Shown here piece by piece: positions 1 through 9,294 of a stretch of 10,000 nucleotides of DNA; positions within the stretch are counted from its first letter, which is position 1, and the number at the start of each line of letters is the position of its first letter. This DNA comes from Theodoxus fluviatilis (Eukaryota > Mollusca > Gastropoda > Cycloneritida > Neritidae). The notes beneath the pieces were generated by a model. It worked only from the letters and a program-made list of their open reading frames with translations. It searched no databases and had not been told where the DNA came from. The stretch spans positions 117,012-127,011 of the forward strand of contig JAWQFJ010001281.1 of the NCBI GenBank assembly GCA_034096865.1, given 5' to 3'. The position numbers and the translations under genes were made by a program.

Positions 1-495
1 TCAAGCCTGTCCACTTTTTGATGTTGTCTTCCCACCTCTTTCTCTGCCTGCCTCTCCTTCTCCCACCTGGTACGGTACCTTGCAGGATGGTCTTGGCCAG
101 CCCACTGCCTCTTGACACGTGACCGTACCACTTCAGCTTTCTGCTTTTCACGATTGAGAGCAGGTCTTCATACTGTCCAAATGCTCTCCTGATCCTGTTG
201 CTGACTTCTCATTCGTGACATGGTCTTTATATGAGATGTTCAGAATCTTGCGGTAGCATCTCATTTCCAGGGCTTGTATCCATCTCTGTAGTTCAGATGT
301 GAGTGTCCAGGACTCGCATGCATACAAGAATACGGAGATGGCCAGCGTGCGCATGAGCCTGATCTTCGACGTGAGAGTGATATTTCTGTCACGCCATGCT
401 GGCTTCAACTTTGCCAATGCTGCGGTTGTTTGTGCTATCCTGGACAGTATCTCTGGTTTGGACCCTTCATCAGTCACAATAGATGCATTGTCCAG
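1..495 (-). mobile_element. LINE (non-LTR retrotransposon) fragment, C-terminal reverse transcriptase, frameshifted
   Basis: Read on the minus strand, this is the last part of a LINE reverse transcriptase. It starts near 495 with the segment before TDEGSKPEILSRIAQ. It then carries the thumb-like region (WRDRNITLTSKIRLMRTL, then FLYACESWTL, then the RCYRKILNISYKDHVTNE block). Near 207 one base is missing after an Asn-Glu pair. The frame shifts there, and the frame open to 148 runs into a stop. In the next frame the family sequence resumes (KLKWYGHV, then a basic Arg/Lys-rich stretch ending in WEDNIKKWTGL) and continues to the left edge. The organisation resembles RTE/BovB-like elements often annotated in invertebrates as endonuclease-reverse transcriptase; the clade is inference. 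The catalytic YxDD region and the endonuclease are absent, because the copy is 5'-truncated near 495 where an upstream stop lies at about 505. The copy is dead. It sits downstream of ankyrin exon E in the same orientation, probably inside the next intron. Confidence 0.9.
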
Positions 496-718
496 TATAC
501 ATATTCAAACATCGCTCACCTGTATACAGAAAATGTTCTACACAAAACACCAATCATGTTGGATGCATGATACCCCCACTTCAATAAACACAAGAGACAA
601 TTTTAAGATATCATACCAAAAATAATGTATAACATTAATGAAATGACCAATAGCCTGTCTTGCTGGATTTTCACAATCAGAACAGACACGCAACAAAGAT
701 CTGTGTAGATCTCTGTAC

Positions 719-845
719 CTGGATGAGAAGGCGCAGGTCCTCTACATTGTCGTTGTAAGCAGCAATGTGAAGAGGTGTCATGCAGTCACCCTCAGTAGGC
801 ACATTCAGCAAGGTGGCATCTCGGGTTAGTATTGCCATCAGGGAG
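719..845 (-). CDS. Ankyrin gene exon E (most 3' exon in the window)
   Basis: The acceptor GGGTTTCAG before 845 has a weak pyrimidine tract; the donor CAG|GTACAG after 719 is good. One base completes a codon, then 42 codons end in phase 0. It encodes [20 protein letters not shown], then [20 protein letters not shown] and IQ. This is the second half of one ankyrin unit and the first half of the next, so the gene continues beyond the left edge. An alternative acceptor (CTAG before 879) would pair with the stronger GTGAGT donor of exon D, but it adds eleven codons that break the ankyrin spacing. The next coding exon is not found in 1-718, where the LINE copy lies. Confidence 0.82.
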
Positions 846-3800
846 CTGAAACCCATGTACCGATATGAATTATGATACACTAGCTTTGCATCCACATTTG
901 TTTGTCAGAGGCCAGCAGATATGTCAGTGAGCTGTGGAAAGTGGTGCATGCATCCCCACATATTTGGCACATGAGGTTAGGGTAGACATAACTTTAGAGC
1001 TCTGGGTTGGTAGCTGTTGGCCTGTCAAGATGAACTGAGATGCATGAGATGGGGGATGGTGAGAGGAAAATAGGTAAGAATGACTGGCAAACGTTTCTGT
1101 AGTGAATGATGTCAGTAGATGGTAAGAGTCATTTGTCATTTGTCATCTGTTGAATGGCAAGACAACTATTTCAAAAGAAGTCTCCTGCCGGATGAAATAG
1201 TGAGTGAGTGATAGGAGTTAGTTTTTCTATGTGAGTGTTAGGTGTGTGTAGTAATGTTCTTGGGAGCTGATATGGCATTTGGCAACCAGGTTGTTGTTTT
1301 GCATTGGCTGGGCTCAATCTTCCGAGGTGGTTTGAATGAAAGGTTGGATCTGAATCGTCTCATCCTGTTCTGATAGCCCCAGTAGCCTCTTTGGCTGCTT
1401 GGGGCCGCCCCTGGCTGAACTACCAGAGCAGGCTGTATGTTACTCTTGTTGATGCCTTTCCATGCAATGAGAACACTATCAGGTCAACATAGTTTCCCAG
1501 GATGCTAACGCTCATTCCTGGCCATACTACATAGGTGTATGAGGCAGTACACCATAATGATTTCGCCTCAAAGAAGATTGTCACTTTCAGCAGCAGCAGC
1601 AGCAACATTGTCATTGTTGTCATCATCATGATAGCTGTCATTGTCATCATCAACATCATTACCTTCACCACCATCTTCATCAGTATCATCCTCATCATCA
1701 TCACTGCCATCATCGTCATTACCATCACCTGAATAGTTGTCATTATCACATCTTTTACAGTGGCTGTCACTGCTATTGTCATTCTAGCCACAACACACAT
1801 GATGGAATGACACCAACATAATTACTGATACACCTTAACAAGATATCGGGACTTCTGTCAAATGCTTCAATCTTCATGACTAATTATTTTCCTCACTACA
1901 GTGGTATTCAAGCACTGTTACCACAAGAAATTCCACAAGAAAGCTTACAGTAATTTCCAGGTATGCAGGAAATATGCATGTGAGCCATATTCACTGAGGG
2001 ACAGGGACTTCATAACAATCTGTCAAGGATGGATGAATGGATAGATGGATGATGTTTTATGGCCTATCAGCCTTTGTAAGCTTGGTAAGGCCATTAAGCA
2101 TGAAAATCACCAGAATAGTTAAGAGTAAACACAAATCAAGTCACTATGTCCCTATTTATTCGACTCTACGAATCCTGTAGGAAGACGCGGTGGGTCTATT
2201 CTGACCCCCAACCCACAGGGGCCTCTTAGTCAAGGTTACTCACTGGGGTCTGCCATTTTGGCTGCGTAGTGTAGAGGGTTGTGACAAGCTCTGTTGGTCA
2301 TGTGGAGATCCAAGTCAGGTGAAGACAGCAGGACCTCCATCAGCTCAGCATCGTCCTGATTCTCCATGGCACTGTACACAGCTGTCTGGCCATTGATGTC
2401 CTGAAGACAACAAGATGCTAGGATCAGGAGCTAGCCATGGGGTGTGTGGACTTGAGCCTAATGAACTAGGAATTAACTTTCATTAGGAAAACTGTTTCTT
2501 TTACACTCAGAATATTTCCAATGAAGAAGTGGATCAGATGTATTTTTCTGCTTTTATTCTCCCTTTTAAGTGCTTTTGATCACAAGAGCACCATTTTTGG
2601 GGGGCGGGTGGGGGGGGTGGGGGTGGGGGTGGGGGGCTTTGTTTGCTGGTTAGTTTTTGTGTTGTTTTTTTTAGGTTGAGGGGGTGTTTCATTGCAGTTG
2701 CAAAGCCCACCAATGTTATTCCTAATGCCCCTTTATGTCTAGTCATGGGTCTGTAATGTGGATCTGCTTCGGTTCAGAAGGAATCAACATTCTTTTTCTC
2801 CTTTAAGGCAAATGAAATCATCTTTGATAATGTCCTCTGATGTGTTTGAGGCAAAATATTGTCAACTCAGGAAACCTGTCCATTCAAGTACTGGAATAAA
2901 TTGTCAGTTTTTTCTTTTCTTTCATAAAGTGTTCATTAAGTTCATAGTTATATGCAAATAAAAATCAGTAACAATTCATCATCAGTTTGACTCATTCTTT
3001 TCCTTTTGAGTCAGCTATGTCTGTAGTTCCACATCCAGTATAGAAGTAAAAATGTTCTTGCTTCCTTGAATTAATCCATTGACAAACGTGGTGAACCAAG
3101 GCTGAGGCAATAACCAGTTTCTTTCCATGTGATTTCTAATCTATTTCATTCTTGTTACAGCTTCAAGGTGGTTTGAATTCATTGTTGGAACTGAATTATC
3201 TGATTCTGTTCCTATGTCCTCTGACAGCCTCTTTGGCTGCCTGGAGCCACCCCTGGCTGAGTGTTACGGTTCGGCCTTTGTTCCATTTTTCTGTGTTGTT
3301 TGAATCGAACGCCATGTCACTGTACGGCGGGAACAAACTGAGCTTTGCACTCTGAGACCGGTTTGAATCGGTTGTTTTTTTTAATTATCAGTGACGCAAC
3401 AATGATTTGATTGACAGAAGGTGGTGGCGCATGTGCTGTGAATAACTCTTGTTGAAGACGCTGGAATTATGTGAGTTAGTTGACCAGGAATGTCGTTATG
3501 AGCAGACGTATTTTCGAGCAGCTCCGTGTTGAGATGAAACACGTTAAAAGTTTAATCCTCCCCCGACCATCTGAAAGGTTGTATTGAGAAGAACAGTATC
3601 CTCTACGAATGAAGGTCCAGTTTGCCGGATCATGATGCTGTCTCGCCATCATGAAAGTTTCGTCGTTCGATTCTGAACGCTGGCTGGTGTTCAAACCTGT
3701 GTCCGCACGTGTACGTGTGTGGGGGTGAACCCCACAGGTGTCTATGGCCTTTTGATCCTCTCTTTCGAGATGTAGCCTTGAGAGAGTGTGTGCTTGTGAA

Positions 3801-5266
3801 AGCCCATTTCTGAGTGGACATCGTTTTGGGCAGAAGTTTCATCGTTGGAAGATTCTAGAACCATCATCACCTATCTGCGTGAACTTGTGAGTAACTCTTG
3901 GTCAACTTTGGTTTTGGGTCAGTGAAATTAATCCTTTACTTTTCAGTCAGAGAGTAGATGGATAGGATTGATTGACATTTTTATTCATATTGCCTTGAAT
4001 TTGATTTTATTCATGATTCAGTCTCATTAAAGAATATCCTTAATGAACATTGTGTCACGTCATGCGAGCGTGAGAGAGAGTGAGTGAATTAATTATCCCG
4101 CCCTCCACGATTGATACCCCTAGACGCCAAAACAGAAAGAATTTAAGAACTGTGTGAGTGAATGTGGAGGGAGGTGATACTGAGCTATTGGAGCAGGCCC
4201 CGAAAGCCCAGCAGCCAGGGGTTCCAGCTGATGTGGGCCGGCCGGGGCGCTGAGAGGCTCATGCCATGTGCAACACTTGCTCTGAGCAGCAGGCATATAT
4301 GATATCCTATATCTATCTGGTGTCTCAATCCTCATCTGCTGTCTTGGAAGCAAATGTCCCCAAAGTGCCTTACCCTTTTGCTAATGTCTGCTCCACGTGC
4401 AAGCAGCAGACGGGAAACATCACTCTGCCCCCTGTATGCTGCCTTGTGGAGGGCTGTGTAGCCATCCTCATTGGCAAGGTTGACATCTGCACCTCTCTCC
4501 AGCAGTAAATGCACCACACCAAAGTGACCACTGGAACAAAAAGAATGCATGGGAATACTTCCAATTGATCTATCCTTCTGTCTGTTCATCCCTCCCTCCA
4601 TCTGTGCATCCATCTGTCCATCTATAGACTTACTGCCTACCTGCCTACGTGTCAGCTTGCCTGCCTGCCTATCCATCCATCCATCCAACTTCCTGTCTAT
4701 CCATCCATCCATCCGTCCGTCCATCCGACCTTCCGTTCATCCATCCATCCATCCATCCATCTTCCTGTCCATCCATCCATCCATCCATCCATCCATCCAT
4801 CCATCCATCCATCCATCCATCCATCCATCCATCCATCCATCCATCCATCCATCCATCCATCCATCCATCCATCCATCCATCCATCCATCCATCCATCCAT
4901 CCATCACCCATTTATTTTCCAATGCCTAAAAAAAATTGAACAAAAACTGACACTGCTAGCCTGCCTCTTACATTTAACAACCTTTCAGTCCACACTGACA
5001 AATTGTTATTATTTAATGTTTCAAGAGCACATTTCAAATTTTGAAACAAGAATAACTACTCCAAACAGATACATATTTTTAATGCATAAATGGGGAGAAA
5101 TCATATGTCCAAATACTTTTTAACAAAATAAAAATGAAATGCATTCATCTGGGCTATGACAAAGTAGAACACAAAACAAAGATGATGCAATAGTAATTTT
5201 TCACATGTATTTTTAATGTGGATTGGTCATAACACTGCGAGCAAGAGAGACTGGGACCCCCCCCCC

Positions 5267-5304
<38 letters not shown>

Positions 5305-8300
5305 GAGGGGGTCTGAAAAGGGTGATATGCAGAAACTTTGTTTGTTTGCCTGTTTATTTATTTACTTTTTATGTTTAGCTTTTGATTGCTGAAATCAAGA
5401 CAGCCGTTTTGTGTACCCTCAATTCCTCTAGGGACAAGATGCATGCAGGGATGGGTACAAAAATGAAGAAGAGGAAAATCATTATCTTATCCTGCACATC
5501 TATTTTCATATTTCTGCATGGATGAGGATGTATCCCTTTACCAGCCACAATGACACAGTCATCTACAGACGTACTTGTCCACAGCCAGAATGAGGGGCGT
5601 GTCCTCATCGCAGTCTCCCTGGTTGATGGCAGCACCTCTGTCCAGCAAAAGGGACGCCACTCCAGCCTCGCCTGCAACGGCTGCTAAGTGCAGGGGATTG
5701 CCTCCCCTGATCACCTGCCTAATCTGAGGAGAGAGATTTTTAAAAATATTATCTTAACCCATTCTTCAAGGTTCAGGGGAAAAATTGGAAGGTCTTTACA
5801 TTCCTTCATGTATTCATTCAAATTACTACAAACTTTTCCCTTTCAAGCCAGGTTTCTAACAGTATATTTATACACTGCTGCAGAATGCACAAATGACAAA
5901 TTCTTCACATAATTTGTCTGTACTGTGGAACCCAAACAACGGCAGTATATGAAAGTCGCTTTAAAACACAGGGCGAGCACAGATGTAAATTTTCGACTTA
6001 AAAGTCTTCTTCAAGCATAAAACAAACACACAACTGAACTGTACAGGGTAAAATGTCCACTGAGCAGGGATACTTTACATTACTCAGTGGTTGACGAGTT
6101 TTATGTTCCATAAAATTGTGAAACTTGTAAGAGTAAAACAGCTCACATTTACCACATGATGCAGGGAAGAGTTAGAGAGGGAGGGGGAGAGAGGGAGAGG
6201 GGGGGGGGTGTGTGTTAAAAAGGGGTAGGAGGAAGTGGGAGGCGGAAGCGAAGCAGTGGTGTATGCATGTGTGTGTGTGCGTGTGCGTGGTTGTGTGTGA
6301 AAGAAGAAAAAGAAGTAGAGATTTGAAAGAGGGATGTCAAATGGTTAAACAACTCACATTAAAATAAGCTTAGTACATAAAGTATGCTTAAGAGACAGGA
6401 TACAACCTTCCATTAAAGAAAGCTAGACTGCAGAAACAAGGATGATATTGTTACATCTACTATTGTGCATTCTTTGGAACAAAAGAGCAAATAAATAGAT
6501 AAATAGATCAACAATAAAAACTTGATGAGTGTCTATTTGGATAAAAACAGACTAAGTTAAAAGTAGATGCAGCAAATTTAAATTTCGTTCAAACCAAGAG
6601 ATTTTTTGGTACCCAGTTTGTGGATCACATTGGTCTCCATCTCTTTCCTCATATTTGTGTTATGTTTAAAAAGTTTCCACACCCCTCGCACCCACACATC
6701 CTGGACGGATTGAGTTAGTGAATTAAAATGATGTGCTATAAATGTCTGTACTGGATATACATATTAGTATGATCACTGTTTACATCAATCTTAACATTTA
6801 TGAATGCACACAAATAATTATATCAAAATGACTTTATTTGTGAAGAACATGAGCAATGCTGCACACATGAATAAACAAGACATTTATCATGATTTCATAT
6901 CCTTGTGGGTGGGAACAGCATCAGCAATACACTTCACAGCACAAGCACCAGTGTCATCAGAACCGAAGTCAGAAGCAGCAGCAGCAGCAGGAGGAGGAAA
7001 ACCAGCATCACCAGCATCACCGCTGTCATCAATTTGCTGTTATATCCATCGTCAGATGATTTTTAAAATCAAATTCCCATATTTGTCATCATTATCATTC
7101 AGTAGTCTCACTGCTATTCATTGTTTGAAAGCAACTTCATTAATCACATATCTGTCATCAACCATGATAATTCTCATATCTATCATCATTTTGATAAGTT
7201 GTCATCAGCAATTATAATTCACATTATGTCATCGTTTTGATAAATATCCTTGGCATTATTTCACTAACACAACACAGACAGCAACAGCACTATCATCAGT
7301 TTCATCACCTACTCAATCCTCAATATCCAACCATGACCGCCACCATCACAATCATCACCACCATCACCACCACCATCACCATCACCACCACCAGCACCAC
7401 CACCATCACACTCACCACCATCATCACACTCACCACCATCGTCATGATCACCAAGGCCATCACCACCCTCACTATCATCTCTATAATAATTTTCACTGAG
7501 ATTAATGCAAACAACACAAATCACACATTTGTCATCATCAAAATAAATACCATCACCATTTTCATCTAGATAAAATTGTTCATATTCATTTATCATCCCC
7601 ACCATCACCAACACCATCAAAACATGACAGGTTGCAACACTGAATGTCTTTAAAGCAACATCCTTAATAACACATTTGTCATCATTTCAAAAGGAGCAGT
7701 AGCATCACCAGCACAGAGCCAACAGCAACACCATCACCATCACCATTGTTGTAAATTATTCCTCTTCATTTCCTTGACTATATTATGTATAAATCCTCTT
7801 CATTCTGGCAAAGTGAGGAATGCACAGGAGTAGTTCGTACATTAGTCACCTGATGATATACACCAAAGCTTTTGTTCAGTCCTGTATAGCAACATGGGTG
7901 CACGAGTTACCCCCCTTTACCAACACAGGCTGGTATGGGTGGCATGGGTGGAATCAACACAAGGCTACAATCAGTTCTCCATATCTGTTCTCAGATGATT
8001 GCATCGTTGTCTCCAGGTGATGAATGAGCCAATCATTGCACTGGTGGAACAGTATTTGGTTATGGCTTTGGCTCTTGTGTTGGGTAATCCCAGCTGCTTC
8101 AACCCACTGGTGAAAGAACTGTGTACACAGCCTGCAGACCCTACTACCGACACAATTATTTAAACACATATATGCACACACACATACACTGTCTGTCTGT
8201 CTGTGTCTGTCACTCTGTCCATCCATCCATTATCCGTACCCCCACCCCCGCCCACCCACCCTCTCTCTCAAAGGACCTGCCATGTCAGAAAAAGTGCCGT

Positions 8301-9221
8301 GTGAAATTCAACCTGCATGTGCAGGTGAAGAGGCTTGTCCTTCCCCACCAAGCCGGTGTGCAGTGCCTGTAGCTGCTGTTACAGAGAGTGAGCATTGTGC
8401 TACTGCAGCTGTTGTTTGCTCTGAGACTGCAGAATCTGAGACTGAACCCAAGCAAGGAAGTTACATCACATGCAAGTGCTAAGAAAGAGTTTTGAGAAAC
8501 TTAGAAAAGATCTGGAGGAAGATGGACGCCGCAGTCTATATTACCTGCACAGTGCTCTGATAACTATGTTTCCACCTTCTCTGCTAAGTCGTTAGTCTTG
8601 TTCACGAGGCGCAGCAATGTGCAGCGCTGCACAGCGCTTGCGCCGTGAAACGGCTTGTTCAGGGCGCGCAGCAAAGCGCCGAATCACATGCAGCGCTTTG
8701 CAGCGCTACGCGTCCTGAACAAGCCGTTTCACGGCGCAAGCGCTGTGCAGCGCTGAGCAGCGCTGCACTTGCTGCGTCTCGTGAACACGCCTCAAGTTAG
8801 CTTTGTGAGCATCATCTACCATCACAGAACGGCGACCGTGCACTTCTGTGACCACTCGGTGAAGTGACCGATGCAATCCATGCTGCTCCAGACCAACTCC
8901 TCCTTGGATTGCCAGGAGTGCAGTGGAAGGGGAGAGAAACGGCAATGGAAGGTCAGCAGACAACTCCCTAATTAGAACATTTTCCGACTGTCTTGAAGGT
9001 AGAGTTTGCAGACTGGTGTTGTGCTTGCCATTCGAGACTGCGCTCCTCATTGCTGGCATGAGGCACCACGCACTGATTGACTTTATTCATTCCAAACCAC
9101 GTGTTCGTTTGCAAGACTTGTAGCCTTAATTGATACATTAGCATTTGTTCTAAACTGTTTGTTGTTCAATGTATCAATACAGGCTGCTGGCCTGTTCAAA
9201 TAAATATTTGTCATTATCTCT

Positions 9222-9294
<73 letters not shown>

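Larger units (their letters stand above)
846..2239 (-). other. Intron between ankyrin exons D and E
   Basis: There is no coding signal here beyond spurious frames. It holds a dispersed repeat copy at 1325-1418, a CAG/ATC-rich tract at 1588-1737, and a GGAT array with a repeat-like tail at 2027-2089. The stretch 924-1320 shows nothing recognisable apart from a short CATTTGT duplication at about 1132. Confidence 0.7.
2401..4373 (-). other. Intron between ankyrin exons C and D
   Basis: It contains a G-rich tract (2599-2636) and dispersed repeat copy 2 (3166-3260). Beyond these, 2640-3160 is AT-rich with no supported gene. 3260-4260 has several short frames on both strands (for example 3476-3694, 3630-3842 and 4120-4353, all minus) that show no domain, composition or splice support. 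Confidence 0.65.
4531..5574 (-). other. Intron between ankyrin exons B and C
   Basis: It is dominated by the CCAT array (4570-4905). It also holds an AT-rich segment (4906-5250) with no recognised feature, a C11-A34 run (5257-5301), and TTTG/TTTA-rich sequence at 5339-5370. Confidence 0.75.

Noticed and set aside
299..625. Plus-strand frame of 108 codons
   Set aside because: It lies antisense to the reverse-transcriptase fragment and has no recognisable features.
3359..3372. B-box-like GGTTTGAATCGG that might indicate a tRNA or SINE promoter
   Set aside because: It departs from the B-box consensus and no matching A box or cloverleaf was found upstream.
3718..3736. Small inverted repeat TGTGGGG / CCCCACA
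   Set aside because: A 7-bp stem in isolation is common by chance and has no context.
3630..3842. Short minus-strand frames (also 3476-3694 and 4120-4353)
   Set aside because: No domain and no splice or composition support; expected by chance at this length.
4549..4939. Several long open frames on both strands (Ser-Ile-His-Pro and Trp-Met-Asp-Gly repeats)
   Set aside because: They are pure translations of the CCAT microsatellite, which has no stop in any frame.
5375..5677. Minus-strand frame of 100 codons overlapping exon B
   Set aside because: It is in a different register from the ankyrin frame and ignores the splice sites.
6057..6090. Inverted repeat CCACTGAG / CTCAGTGG
   Set aside because: An 8-bp stem with an 18-base loop; no neighbouring signal gives it a role.
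7237..7620. Thr/Ile-rich plus frame and Gly/Asp- or Val/Met-rich minus frames
   Set aside because: Low-complexity translation of ATC/ACC repeats; no domain and no flanking gene structure.
7954..8226. Two overlapping minus-strand frames of 90 and 60 codons
   Set aside because: Reasonable composition, but no recognised domain and two frames compete. It may be an old repeat; not enough to call a gene.
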